A stretch of 64,000 bases of DNA from Hymenobacter cellulosivorans (GCF_022919135.1 NZ_CP095049.1:310001-374000), one strand, 5' to 3'. Shown: positions 8,325 through 17,340, counted from the first letter of the stretch. Notes: generated by a model not told the origin, from the sequence alone. A program made the numbers and translations.

Positions 8325-10892
8325 ATGAAGAAACTTTTACATGCCACCTACATTCTAGCAGTTGCTTGGTGTATTTCGCTAATCGGGATATCGAGTGCGC
8401 ACGCTTCCCACATTCAAGGAGGACAGCTCACGTATGAGGCTTTAGGGAACAACCGCTATAAAGTATCCCTAACTGTATTTCGCGACTGCGGCGGAGCTGC
8501 TTTCAGCACCATCAGCGCCAAACTGAACTTCAGCAGCACCGGCTGCGCTTCCGGCCCCGAACTTCCCATGACCCTGACCGGCAATCCGGAAGCCGGCAGT
8601 CCGTACTGCGCCAACACGCCCGGCGGCGCATCGCAGTGCAGTGCGTCTTCGTTGACTAACTACCAGAAAGGTACCTTTGAAGCGACCATCACGCTGCCCC
8701 CGGCCGCGGAGTGGATCATCAGCGTGACGCTGAACGCCCGGCCGGGTGTGGCCAATATCAACCCCGGCACCGGCAACTTGTACTATGAGGCCCGGCTAAA
8801 CAATCTGTTACCCAACGGCACCCAAATCAACAATACCTCGCCCCAGTACCAGGCTCAGGATATTCCGATACCGTTCGTGTGTAAGTCGCAGGAGCGTACC
8901 ATTTCCTTTGCCACTACTGAGCCCGATGGCGACTCTCTGGTATACGCTCTGGCAACTCCTTTGCAGGGCTGCAACGAGCCCAACACGTACAAGTCGTACA
9001 CGGGCGGTATTCCATTCATCGACCTAACCCTGCCCGGTGGTGACCCATGCGGGGCTTATATTAAAGATAACCAGGGCACCTACAGCCCCACCTACCCGCT
9101 TGCCTCTTACAACATGACGGGTGCTTGCCCCCTGAAGACGGCCGTTAAAGCGTTTAACTTCAACCCCAACCTCGGCACGTTTACCTTCACCCCCGCTAAC
9201 TTCAACACGGCCATTAACTCGGCCGAAAACAAGTATGTAGTGGTAGGCCAAGTAACGGAATACCGCCGCTTTACCGGCGCCAACGGTAAACCAGTGTATT
9301 ACAAGGTAGGCCAGGTACGCCGCGATATGCTGGTAGTGGTTATCGACTGCAACAACAACAACCTGCCCGGCCCCCCTATCGGCAGCGGCTTCGACAAGTC
9401 GGGGGTGAAAATTGTCAACTCCCGCGACTCTACTTTCGTCACGGCCTACACCTGCAACTACACCGAGGTCCGCTTCCGCTTCAGCGACCCGAACCCCGGC
9501 GACATTCTCACGGTGAGCCACCCCGAGCTGGACCCCTCTATCCCGACGCTGGCCAAGCCTACTTACCTGCCCTCCGACGTAGCCACCTTCCAGCTGCTGG
9601 GTAATGGGACTGCTTCGCCGGCCGGTATCCTGCGGATTCAGCCCGACATTGCCTTCCTAGGCAAAACGTACCGGATTCCGGTTAAGATTGAAGACAATGC
9701 CTGTCCCTTCAAAGGCATTCAGTACCGGACTATCGTACTCAAGATTGAAAAAGGCAACTTCGCCAAGGTTGTAGCCTCTACATCCGACCCGGTAGTCTGC
9801 GCTGGTACGCCCGTAAGCCTGACGGCCAGCCCCTTCCGGCCCGACTCTGTGGCGGGCAACCCGGCGCGCTACGGTTATAAATGGGATGCGGCTCCAGGCC
9901 TACCCACGGCTCAGCTCACCAACCAGAAGATTACCGTAACGCCCACTGTAACGACGCGCTACCACGTCCGAATTCTGGGCCTGGACTTCCGCGAAGGAAC
10001 CTGCTCCGACACGGCCTCGGTACTGGTACGCGTGCAGCAGGCCGTGAAAGCCACAGCGGCTACCAGTGTGCCCTTAGTTTGCTCGGGGGGTTCCGCCTCA
10101 CTTACGGCCACGGCGGCCCGACCCGGCAATGCCCAGGAAACCTTTACCTACCAGTGGACAGCGGCCAATGGCCTGAGCACTGCCGATGCCACAAAGGCGA
10201 CCCTGACGGTGAAGCCCACTGCCACGACCCGCTACAAGCTGCGCGTTGCCAGCACCACGGCCAACGCCGTATGCGGCACCGACACGGCTTCGGTTCTGGT
10301 ACGGGTGGCCCAGCCCATCGTGACGGCTTTCAAAGTAGATTCAGCCGCTGTCGGTGGCCGCAGCATCAAGCAGCCACCCTTGCTCTTTACCTTCACCAAC
10401 CAGTCGAAGGTAGCGGCCCAGCCCAATACCGTGCCCCGCTATCAGTGGAGCTACCAGCGCATTGCCAATTCCAAAGGCCAGGCCATCAATGATACGGAGC
10501 AGGAATTCTCGAAGTCCAGCACCGTAGCAACTCAGCAGTTCATGATTGCCGGTATCTATAAGATTCGCCTGCGCTCGTCGCTTGTAATCGGGGCGGCCAG
10601 CAGTTCGCCTTGTCAGGAAACGCTGGCCGAAGTAAACATCCGCGTGCCCGACTCCCAGGTACCCAACATCTTTACGCCCAACGGCGACGGTATCAATGAT
10701 GCCTTCGTTATTTCCACGGAAGCCATCAACAGCAAGATCCAAATCTTCAACCGGTGGGGCCGACAGGTATTCAGCACGGATAGCTACCGCAACGACTGGA
10801 CCGGTGACGCCCAGCCCGCCGGGGTGTACTACTACATGCTCACGGACGTGAAAGGGACAACCAGCAAGGGCTGGGTAGAGTTGGTGCGCTAA
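8325..10892 (+). CDS. Secreted protein with Ig/PKD-like domains and T9SS type B (gliding-motility C-terminal) sorting domain
   Basis: An 855-aa protein. The ATG at 8325 is preferred to an upstream TTG because it opens a signal peptide (MKKLLHATYILAVAWCISL ... SAHA). The mature N-terminus (SHIQGGQLTYEALGNNRYKVSLTVFRDCGG) starts an architecture common in Bacteroidota cell-surface proteins. Two Cys-containing Ig/PKD-like repeats follow at about 490-680 (VCAGTPVSLTA and VCSGGSASLTA). The last 80 residues (VPNIFTPNGDGINDAF ... FNRWGRQVF ... GVYYYMLTD ... KGWVELVR) are the CHU_C/TIGR04131 type B sorting domain. It is exported by T9SS; its actual function is unknown. It is divergent from the 1603-aa surface protein. 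Confidence 0.88.
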   Translation: MKKLLHATYILAVAWCISLIGISSAHASHIQGGQLTYEALGNNRYKVSLTVFRDCGGAAFSTISAKLNFSSTGCASGPELPMTLTGNPEAGSPYCANTPGGASQCSASSLTNYQKGTFEATITLPPAAEWIISVTLNARPGVANINPGTGNLYYEARLNNLLPNGTQINNTSPQYQAQDIPIPFVCKSQERTISFATTEPDGDSLVYALATPLQGCNEPNTYKSYTGGIPFIDLTLPGGDPCGAYIKDNQGTYSPTYPLASYNMTGACPLKTAVKAFNFNPNLGTFTFTPANFNTAINSAENKYVVVGQVTEYRRFTGANGKPVYYKVGQVRRDMLVVVIDCNNNNLPGPPIGSGFDKSGVKIVNSRDSTFVTAYTCNYTEVRFRFSDPNPGDILTVSHPELDPSIPTLAKPTYLPSDVATFQLLGNGTASPAGILRIQPDIAFLGKTYRIPVKIEDNACPFKGIQYRTIVLKIEKGNFAKVVASTSDPVVCAGTPVSLTASPFRPDSVAGNPARYGYKWDAAPGLPTAQLTNQKITVTPTVTTRYHVRILGLDFREGTCSDTASVLVRVQQAVKATAATSVPLVCSGGSASLTATAARPGNAQETFTYQWTAANGLSTADATKATLTVKPTATTRYKLRVASTTANAVCGTDTASVLVRVAQPIVTAFKVDSAAVGGRSIKQPPLLFTFTNQSKVAAQPNTVPRYQWSYQRIANSKGQAINDTEQEFSKSSTVATQQFMIAGIYKIRLRSSLVIGAASSSPCQETLAEVNIRVPDSQVPNIFTPNGDGINDAFVISTEAINSKIQIFNRWGRQVFSTDSYRNDWTGDAQPAGVYYYMLTDVKGTTSKGWVELVR

Positions 10893-10914
10893 CTCCCACC
10901 CTGCTTACAAGACC

Positions 10915-10949
10915 TAAAAAAGGCGCTGCGAACCCGCAGCGCCTTTTTT
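10915..10949. terminator. Bidirectional intrinsic terminator
   Basis: The stem GGCGCTGCG/CGCAGCGCC has A-rich and T-rich flanks (aaaaaa ... tttttt). It serves the type B surface protein (plus) and the convergent CDF gene (minus). Confidence 0.9.
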
Positions 10950-10966
10950 GTTGGAACACCGGGCCG

Positions 10967-11956
10967 CTACTGGCCCAGCCGGTGACGCTCGTTTTTCACG
11001 GCATTCGACAACGTCCAGGGTACTTCGTGGGCAAAAGGGTGCTGCCGAACGGGGCATTCGGGCATGTGGCACAGCGAACAGGCGGCAAACGTACAGGGGT
11101 CGGCGTGCACGAACATTTCCACTTCTACGTCGAAGCGCTGCTTAATCAAGTCCTCAATGCGGTTGAGCTCGTTATGAGTTTCTTCCAGGCTGAAATAGTA
11201 GGGCATCTGCATGTGGCAGTCGATGTGCAGATTGGCCCCGTAGCGCAGCACGCGCAGGTTGTGCACGTCAATCCACGGGGGCAGGCGGTGCTGTTGCAGC
11301 TCGGCAATGACCTGCTCTACCGTCGCCACATCCGACTCATCCATCAGCGCAGACACCGATCGGCGCACCATCCGGTAGCCGTTCACGACGATGAACACGC
11401 CCAGCAGCAAAGCGGCCCCGGCGTCGAAAAGCACGTTGCCCGTAAAAATTACCAGCACCAGGGCCACGCACGAAACCAGGGTACTCAGGGCATCAATGTA
11501 CAGATGCTGCCCGTCGCCGACTAACGCCACGGAGTTCATCTTTTTGCCGGAGCGCACCAGCAGAAACCCCACAGCCAGATTGACCAGGGCCGTAGCGGCC
11601 AGCAGGTACATGCCCGCGTCGGGCCGCTCTACGGCGTGTGGTTCCAACACGGCCATTACCGCGCTGTAGAAGATGTAGATGCCGGCAAACAGGATGAGGG
11701 CACCTTCGAAGCCAACCGACAGGTACTCTACTTTCCCGTGGCCATAGGGGTGGTTCTCGTCTTTGGGCAGGTCGGAGAGGTAAAGGCTGTAGAGGGCAAA
11801 GCCGCTGGTAAAAACGTTGATAATCGACTCCAGTGCGTCGGTTAGTACGGCCTGCGACGCCGTGAGGGAATAGGCGTAAAACTTAATGGCAACCAGCCCT
11901 ACGCTGACAACCAGCGACAGTAAGCCAAGCCGGTTCTTCGATTGGGTAAACGTCAT
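10967..11956 (-). CDS. Cation diffusion facilitator (CDF) family metal efflux transporter
   Basis: A 329-aa inner-membrane protein. The ATG at 11956 is chosen because upstream codons look non-coding and offer only a GTG. Six membrane segments fit residues 10-215, with CDF landmarks LTDALESIINV in TM2, HPYGHGKVEYLS after TM2, and HLYIDALSTL (HxxxD metal site) in TM5. The cytoplasmic domain (about 215-300) is followed by an extension with four Cys and His (CTFAACSLCHMPEC). CDFs export Zn, Fe, Mn or Co in exchange for protons. The gene is divergent from the Nramp importer mntH, which suggests opposing roles in metal balance. The metal is not determined by sequence. Confidence 0.88.
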   Translation of the reverse strand: MTFTQSKNRLGLLSLVVSVGLVAIKFYAYSLTASQAVLTDALESIINVFTSGFALYSLYLSDLPKDENHPYGHGKVEYLSVGFEGALILFAGIYIFYSAVMAVLEPHAVERPDAGMYLLAATALVNLAVGFLLVRSGKKMNSVALVGDGQHLYIDALSTLVSCVALVLVIFTGNVLFDAGAALLLGVFIVVNGYRMVRRSVSALMDESDVATVEQVIAELQQHRLPPWIDVHNLRVLRYGANLHIDCHMQMPYYFSLEETHNELNRIEDLIKQRFDVEVEMFVHADPCTFAACSLCHMPECPVRQHPFAHEVPWTLSNAVKNERHRLGQ

Positions 11957-12070
11957 GGAAGGGAGAGGTTGAGCAAAATTGAGCCCGCAAAAGTCCGGCA
12001 AAAAACCCACTTCCCTACGGTTTGCAACCTTTTTCGGCTAAATGAGTATTTAAATTGCCTTAAAAAAATG

Positions 12071-12086
12071 TTTAGGCTACTCTAAA
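12071..12086. promoter_or_regulatory. DtxR/MntR-like operator upstream of mntH
   Basis: TTTAGGCTACTCTAAA matches the general DtxR-family palindrome TTTAGGCTAGCCTAAA at 14 of 16 positions. It lies 41 bp before the mntH start and 115 bp before the divergent CDF start, where a repressor could control either gene. A second, more symmetric copy stands before the TonB-dependent receptor. Confidence 0.6.
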
Positions 12087-12126
12087 AATTTGTTTCTTTG
12101 TTGAGCTACCTGATACTCTATTCATT

Positions 12127-13494
12127 ATGCCCCCACTCGTACAAGCTTCCCCCACTCCTCCTTTGACCGAGAATAACTCCGGCTGGCGCCAGGAGCGCAA
12201 GCATAACTCCCTGAGTGAAGTATACGCCAGCATCAAGGTACCGGCGGCCAATGCCTCTTTCTGGCGTAAGCTGGTGGCCTTCTGGGGCCCGGGCCTCATG
12301 GTAGCCGTGGGCTACATGGACCCCGGCAACTGGGCCACCGACATTGCCGGCGGCTCCCGCTACGGCTATACGCTGCTTTCCGTCATTCTGATTTCCAACC
12401 TGTTTGCCATGTTGCTCCAGCACCTGGCTGCCAAGCTGGGCATCGTGACGGGGCGCGACCTGGCCCAGGCCTGCCGCGACCATTACTCTAAGCCCGTGGC
12501 TATGGTGCTGTGGGTATTCTGCGAAGTAGCCATTGCGGCCTGCGACCTGGCCGAAGTCATCGGCTCGGCCATCGCCCTGAACCTGTTGTTTGGGCTGCCC
12601 CTGCCCTGGGGCGTGGTGCTCACCATCCTGGACGTGCTGGTGGTGCTGTTTTTCCAAAATAAGGGCTTCCGGGTTATTGAAAGCATTGTGGCCGGCCTTA
12701 TTGTGGTCATTTTTGGCTGTTTCCTTTACGAAATCCTGGTTTCCCACCCTGATTACCTGGGCATAGCCAAAGGCTTGGTGCCGCAGAAAGAAGTAGTGAC
12801 TACGCCGGGTATGCTCTACATTGCCATCGGCATTCTGGGTGCTACGGTGATGCCTCACAACCTGTATCTGCATTCCAGCATCGTGCAGACCCGGGCCATT
12901 GAGCAAACTGAATCCGGCAAGCGCATGGCCATCAAGTTTGCCACTATCGACTCGACGGTGGCGCTGTTTCTGGCGTTTTTCGTGAATGCGGCCATTCTGA
13001 TAACCGCGGCGGCCACCTTCCACACCAACGGCCTGTTTCACGTGGCCGACATCACCGATGCCCACAAGCTGCTGGCTCCCGTGCTGGGCGCCGGCGCGGC
13101 CGGGACCGTGTTTGCCATTGCTTTGCTGGCCTCGGGTCAAAACTCGACGCTGACCGGCACCCTGGCGGGCCAGATTGTGATGGAAGGCTTCCTCGATTTG
13201 CAGCTCAAGCCCTGGGTGCGCCGCCTCATCACCCGCGCCATTGCCGTGGTGCCAGCCCTGATAGTCACACTGCTCTACGGGGAGAAAGGCACGGCCGACC
13301 TGCTGGTGCTGAGCCAAGTGATTCTGTCGTTGCAGCTGAGCTTTGCGGTAGTGCCGCTGGTGCTGTTCACGGGCAGCAAGGCCAAGATGGGCGTATTTGT
13401 CAACCGGCCGGTGTTACAGTTGGTGGCCTGGGTGGTATCGGGCATCATCATCGTCCTGAACCTGTACCTGCTGTTCTCTACCTTCTTCAAATAG
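12127..13494 (+). CDS. mntH: Nramp-family divalent metal importer (MntH-like)
   Basis: A 455-aa polytopic inner-membrane protein that should import Mn2+ (and perhaps Fe2+) with protons. Both signature metal-binding motifs are intact: DPGN at residues 65-68 in TM1 and MPHN at 242-245 in TM6, followed by LYLHSS. About 11 hydrophobic segments are visible, the normal number. The N-terminal 45 residues form a polar cytoplasmic leader. The gene starts 41 bp after a DtxR/MntR-like palindrome and ends at a terminator, so it is probably a single-gene transcript repressed when metal is sufficient. It is divergent from a CDF exporter and followed by a TonB-dependent receptor with a similar operator. Confidence 0.92.
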   Translation: MPPLVQASPTPPLTENNSGWRQERKHNSLSEVYASIKVPAANASFWRKLVAFWGPGLMVAVGYMDPGNWATDIAGGSRYGYTLLSVILISNLFAMLLQHLAAKLGIVTGRDLAQACRDHYSKPVAMVLWVFCEVAIAACDLAEVIGSAIALNLLFGLPLPWGVVLTILDVLVVLFFQNKGFRVIESIVAGLIVVIFGCFLYEILVSHPDYLGIAKGLVPQKEVVTTPGMLYIAIGILGATVMPHNLYLHSSIVQTRAIEQTESGKRMAIKFATIDSTVALFLAFFVNAAILITAAATFHTNGLFHVADITDAHKLLAPVLGAGAAGTVFAIALLASGQNSTLTGTLAGQIVMEGFLDLQLKPWVRRLITRAIAVVPALIVTLLYGEKGTADLLVLSQVILSLQLSFAVVPLVLFTGSKAKMGVFVNRPVLQLVAWVVSGIIIVLNLYLLFSTFFK

Positions 13495-13498
13495 CCAG

Positions 13499-13530
13499 AA
13501 GGCGCAGGGCTTTGGCTCTGCGCCTTTATT
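13499..13530 (+). terminator. Intrinsic terminator after mntH
   Basis: The stem AAGGCGCAG/CTGCGCCTT with a 10-nt loop is followed by TTATT. It separates mntH from the downstream receptor gene, which has its own operator. Confidence 0.75.
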
Positions 13531-13541
13531 GCGGCTTTACT

Positions 13542-13557
13542 TTTAGACTCGTCTAAA
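13542..13557. promoter_or_regulatory. DtxR/MntR-like operator upstream of the TonB-dependent receptor
   Basis: TTTAGACTCGTCTAAA is a perfect inverted repeat of 7-bp half-sites (TTTAGAC/GTCTAAA) around two central bases. It shares TTTAG....CTAAA and the same 16-bp span with the site before mntH. It lies 39 bp before the receptor ATG, a good position for repression. Confidence 0.65.
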
Positions 13558-13596
13558 TAAAAATAAGAGTTCATCCTAAACCTCGACTATTCCACT

Positions 13597-15858
13597 ATGA
13601 AAACACTTCTGCTCCTGTTCCTCTACTTCTGCACAACTGCCTTGGCCCAGGCCCAGACCGGCTCTATAAAAGGCACGGTGCGGGCTGAAGGCAAGGTAGT
13701 GCCCTTCGCCAGCATTGGCCTGAAAGGCACTACGCTGGGCACTACGGCCGACGAAAACGGGGCCTTTTCGTTGGGTAAGGTACCAGCGGGGCCGCAGCGG
13801 GTAGTAGTAAGTGCGGTAGGCTTTCTGCCGACGGAGCGGACCGTGACAGTGAGCAGCGGGCAGGCAGCAACGGTGAACGTGGCGTTGAGCGGCAACAGCA
13901 ACGAGTTGGGCGACGTGGTGGTAAGCGGCACGCTGAGCGAAGTAGTGAAAAGCCAGTCGCCGGTGGCGGTGGAGATTTATACGCCGCGCTACTTCCAGAA
14001 AAATCCCAGCGCCTGCTTGTTTGAGAACCTGACGATGGTCAACGGGGTGCGGCCCCAGCTCAACTGCAACATCTGCAACACCGGTGACATCCACATCAAC
14101 GGGCTGGAAGGGCCCTACACGATGGTACTGATTGACGGTATGCCCATTGTCAGCTCCCTCTCCACGGTGTATGGGCTGAGCGGCATTCCCAACAGTATGG
14201 TCGACCGGATTGAGGTGGTGAAAGGGCCGGCTTCCACGCTCTACGGCTCAGAGGCTGTGGGTGGGCTTATCAACGTTATTACCAAGAACCCGGCGAAGGC
14301 ACCCCGCTTCACAGCCGATGCCTTCGGGACTTCCCATGGCGAAATGAACCTGGATTTGGGCACGGCAGCCAAGGTTGGAAAGGCCACTACCCTACTCAGC
14401 ACCAATCTGTTTGGCTACGACCAGCGCCGCGACGTAAACGAAGACGGCTTCACCGACTTGCCGACCCAGAAACGCGGTTCGGTGTTCAATAAATGGTCGT
14501 TGCAGCGGCCTCAGGAGCGGGTAGCTAACCTGGCCGGGCGCTATTACTACGAAGACCGGTTTGGGGGGCAGCTGGGCTGGACACCCGAGTTTCGGGGCGG
14601 CGACAGTATCTACGGAGAGAGTGTGTACACGAGCCGCTACGAGCTGCTGGGCCAGTACCAGCTGCCGGTAGCAGGCCAGAAATTTATGCTCAGCGGCTCC
14701 TATAACCAGCACCGCCAAAACTCGGCCTACGGCACCACGCTGTACCGGGCCACCCAGCGCGTGGGATTCGGCCAGCTCACCTGGGCCCGGGAGTTGAGCA
14801 TCCGGCACAGTCTGCTGCTGGGCGCTACCTACCGCTACACTTGGTACGACGACAACACACCCGCCACGGCCCGCCCCGACGGCGACCAGACCGTAACCCA
14901 ACCCGACAAAACCAGTCTGCCCGGCATTTTTGCCCAGGATGAGTGGAAGGTAACCGAAAACGCCACCCTGCTGGCCGGCCTGCGCTACGACTACAACTCG
15001 GTGCACGGCAGCATTCTTTCGCCCCGTCTCAACTATAAATGGAGCAAGCCCGACAACAGCCAGGTGGTGCGCGTGGGCGTGGGCAACGGCTACCGCGTGG
15101 TAAACCTATTTACGGAAGACCACGCCGCTCTGACCGGAGCCCGGCAGGTGGTAGTACCCGAAGCCCTGCGGCCCGAGCGGAGCTGGAATGCCAACGTGAA
15201 TTACCAACGCTTCTTTACCACCGCCGTCGGTCAGCTCACTGTCGACGCCAGTGCCTTTTATACTTACTTCACCAACAAAATCAGCCCCGACTACACCACC
15301 GACGTCAACCAGATTATCTACCGCAACCTGGATGGCTACGCCGTGTCGCGGGGCCTGACGCTAAACACGGACTTCACGTTTTCCCGGCCCCTGAAGGTTA
15401 TTGCGGGCTTTACGCTGATGGACGTGTTCCGGCAGGAGCGGCCCGAAGGCGGCGGGCCCCTGCGGCGCGTACAGCAGCTCCACGCCCCGGTTTTCTCGGG
15501 CACCTATGCCGTGAGCTACACCCTGGCCCGCCTGGGCGTGGTGATAGACTATACCGGGCAGGTGAACGGACCCATGCAGCTGCCCGTGCAGCCCAACGAC
15601 TACCGCCCGGCCCGCTCCCCGTGGTACTCCCTCCAAAACCTGCAACTCACCAAGCGCCTCGGTGAACACCTGGAAGTATACGGCGGGCTGAAAAACCTGC
15701 TTGATTTTCTGCCCCGCCACGTGCTGATTCGCGCCTTTGACCCCTTCGATAAATACGTAGGCCAGGACAATCCCAACGGCTATTCCTTTGACACTGAGTA
15801 CAACTACGCCCCAGTCCAAGGTCGCCGCACTTTCCTGGGGCTGCGCTATACTCTGTAA
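13597..15858 (+). CDS. TonB-dependent outer-membrane receptor, probable metal uptake
   Basis: A 753-aa protein with a signal peptide (residues 1-20), a CarboxypepD_reg-like domain (about 22-97), a plug (about 118-235; GDIHINGLEGPYTMVLIDGMP, VVKGPASTLYGSEAVGGLIN) and a 22-strand-type barrel ending in the aromatic-terminated strand RRTFLGLRYTL. The plug contains Cys140 and a C-N-I-C pair at 157-160, possible metal ligands or a disulfide exposed to the exterior. The DtxR-like palindrome at 13542 and the neighbouring mntH and CDF genes suggest that the ligand is a metal ion or metal chelate. That is inference, since haem or siderophore ligands cannot be excluded. A barrel-protein gene follows 97 bp downstream, probably cotranscribed. 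Confidence 0.88.
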   Translation: MKTLLLLFLYFCTTALAQAQTGSIKGTVRAEGKVVPFASIGLKGTTLGTTADENGAFSLGKVPAGPQRVVVSAVGFLPTERTVTVSSGQAATVNVALSGNSNELGDVVVSGTLSEVVKSQSPVAVEIYTPRYFQKNPSACLFENLTMVNGVRPQLNCNICNTGDIHINGLEGPYTMVLIDGMPIVSSLSTVYGLSGIPNSMVDRIEVVKGPASTLYGSEAVGGLINVITKNPAKAPRFTADAFGTSHGEMNLDLGTAAKVGKATTLLSTNLFGYDQRRDVNEDGFTDLPTQKRGSVFNKWSLQRPQERVANLAGRYYYEDRFGGQLGWTPEFRGGDSIYGESVYTSRYELLGQYQLPVAGQKFMLSGSYNQHRQNSAYGTTLYRATQRVGFGQLTWARELSIRHSLLLGATYRYTWYDDNTPATARPDGDQTVTQPDKTSLPGIFAQDEWKVTENATLLAGLRYDYNSVHGSILSPRLNYKWSKPDNSQVVRVGVGNGYRVVNLFTEDHAALTGARQVVVPEALRPERSWNANVNYQRFFTTAVGQLTVDASAFYTYFTNKISPDYTTDVNQIIYRNLDGYAVSRGLTLNTDFTFSRPLKVIAGFTLMDVFRQERPEGGGPLRRVQQLHAPVFSGTYAVSYTLARLGVVIDYTGQVNGPMQLPVQPNDYRPARSPWYSLQNLQLTKRLGEHLEVYGGLKNLLDFLPRHVLIRAFDPFDKYVGQDNPNGYSFDTEYNYAPVQGRRTFLGLRYTL

Positions 15859-15955
15859 ATACCATCTGTATAAGTACGCAATTGCGCTGCTGCATGCACC
15901 GGCCGCCGAGCTTCTGCGTATGCGGGCTGAATAGTACAATTTTTTCCTCCGCGCT

Positions 15956-16798
15956 ATGAAGTTCTGCTCCCTACTCCTGACCACACTAGTACTCCCCTTC
16001 TGGGCCGCCGCCCAAAACCAGGATTCCATAACGGCCAAGGCTGGCTACAACCTGTTTCGGCCCACGCCCCGCAACATGATGCGGGAATTGCGCCCCGACC
16101 GGCCCGGCTACTCCGAAAGCCCATTCACCGTCGACCCCGGCCACTTTCAGATTGAGAGTGACTTGCTGCGCCTGGTGAACAAGCAGGAAGAGCAGCACCA
16201 CGAACGGAATTTCTACCTCAACCACGCCCTGCTCAAGCTCGGCGTTACGACCCGGACCGACGTGCAGGCCGAGCTGGATTCCTACTCCGTTGAGAAAGAG
16301 TGGGACGACGACCAGCCCGAGGAAAAACACCAGGGTTTCGGCGACCTGACCCTGCGGGTAAAGCACACCTTTCTGGGCGAAGACGGTAAGCCCGACGCCT
16401 TGGCGCTTATCGGGTTCGTGCGACTACCGGTAGGGCCGGCGGTGGGTACCAGTGTTACAGAATACGGCCTGATTGTGCCCTACAGCCACGATTTTAGCAA
16501 GCAGTTCAACCTGCAATTCCAGTTGCGCAGCGACCTGGACTACGACCGGGACGAGCAGCAGCGCTACGTGATGCTGGCCCCCAGCACCGCCGTCGACGTG
16601 GAGTTTTCGGAATTTCTCTCGGCCTTCGCCGAGGTTGTCGGGATATGGAATACCCGCCAGAATGCCTGGCAGGCCAACTTCAATGTGGGCCCGCAGCTGC
16701 ACCTGAGCGACAATCTCATCGTGGACTTCGGCACCCACCTGGCCCTGACCAAAGAAACAGACCACGAATACTTTTTGGGCGTCAGCTTCCGCCGGTAA
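15956..16798 (+). CDS. Outer-membrane beta-barrel 'transporter' family protein (MetA-like)
   Basis: A 280-aa protein with a signal peptide (MKFCSLLLTTLVLPFWAAAQ), the family hallmark RPDRPGYSESPFTVDPGHFQIE (about 45-66, given here as a motif region), and alternating amphipathic strands ending in YFLGVSFRR, typical of an outer-membrane barrel. Proteins of this kind are annotated as putative transporters related to the phenol-degradation MetA family; the true substrate is not known. It follows the TonB-dependent receptor after 97 bp and ends at a strong terminator, so the pair probably forms one unit in the metal-responsive block. Confidence 0.75.
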   Translation: MKFCSLLLTTLVLPFWAAAQNQDSITAKAGYNLFRPTPRNMMRELRPDRPGYSESPFTVDPGHFQIESDLLRLVNKQEEQHHERNFYLNHALLKLGVTTRTDVQAELDSYSVEKEWDDDQPEEKHQGFGDLTLRVKHTFLGEDGKPDALALIGFVRLPVGPAVGTSVTEYGLIVPYSHDFSKQFNLQFQLRSDLDYDRDEQQRYVMLAPSTAVDVEFSEFLSAFAEVVGIWNTRQNAWQANFNVGPQLHLSDNLIVDFGTHLALTKETDHEYFLGVSFRR

Positions 16799-16811
16799 GG
16801 TTCTGCCTTCA

Positions 16812-16848
16812 CAAAAAAGCCCGTGCTGATTACAGCACGGGCTTTTTT
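16812..16848. terminator. Bidirectional intrinsic terminator
   Basis: The stem AGCCCGTGCTG/CAGCACGGGCT is flanked by A6 and T6. It lies between the convergent barrel-protein gene and the first small membrane-protein gene. Confidence 0.9.
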
Positions 16849-16867
16849 ATTAGCAATAACCAAGTGG

Positions 16868-17242
16868 TTAGCCATTATCCGTTATCAGGGAGCGGGTTTG
16901 AGCTTTCCAATCGGTGATAAGCCAGACGATGATGGAGAAGATACCCAGGCCCAGAAACAGGTTTCGTTCGTCGCTATTCGCCTCGAAGTGGAACAGGAAA
17001 GGTGCCGCGGCCAGAGCCACGCCGGTGAGCAGGTCTAGCCAGCCGTGCACCGGAAAAGGAATCAGGCGCAGCAGGCCCAGGCGGAAATCGGTGAGCAGCG
17101 TGACGAGCAGGTAGCCCCCGGCCAGCACGAAGCAGGCCGTGTCAATGGCGGGTTCCAAGTCGAACATAACGGGGGCCAAGGCCACGAAGGTGATAAAGCA
17201 CACGTCAATGATTCCGTGGGCGGAAGGTGAAAGGATTTTCAT
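16868..17242 (-). CDS. Small SPW-like four-helix membrane protein (paralogue 1)
   Basis: A 124-aa protein with about four hydrophobic helices. It has the conserved frame K-I-L-S-P-x-x-H-G near the start, LAGGYLLVTLLTDFRLG in the middle, and FPVHGWLDLLTGVALAAAPFLF, which resembles SPW-repeat membrane proteins. It is closely related to the next gene upstream (17409-17804): same motifs, same order, similar length. No catalytic residue is obvious and function is unknown. Both genes carry AAGGATATTGT at a similar distance upstream. Confidence 0.7.
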   Translation of the reverse strand: MKILSPSAHGIIDVCFITFVALAPVMFDLEPAIDTACFVLAGGYLLVTLLTDFRLGLLRLIPFPVHGWLDLLTGVALAAAPFLFHFEANSDERNLFLGLGIFSIIVWLITDWKAQTRSLITDNG

Positions 17243-17297
17243 AGCACGGTGAGGGTTGAAAAGAGGCGAAGCAGTTTTTCTACGCTAGCACGTCGAG

Positions 17298-17308
17298 AAG
17301 GATATTGT
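17298..17308 (-). promoter_or_regulatory. Shared upstream element of the small membrane-protein pair (copy 1)
   Basis: AAGGATATTGT (plus-strand reading) lies 56 bp before the first paralogue and recurs at 17867-17877, 63 bp before the second. On the coding strand it reads ACAATATCCTT, close to a -7 box, so it may be a promoter core kept after gene duplication. Confidence 0.35.
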
Positions 17309-17340
17309 TGACCTTCAATTTATTACCCGTTATAAACCCA

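Noticed and set aside
12118..13317. 399-codon minus-strand frame antisense to mntH
   Set aside because: His/Gln/Gly-rich translation without domain content; mntH on the plus strand has all Nramp motifs.
15893..15958. 21-codon ORF (MHRPPSFCVCGL...) ending in the barrel-protein start as ATGA
   Set aside because: Too short and without supporting signals; two Cys residues alone are not enough to call a leader peptide.
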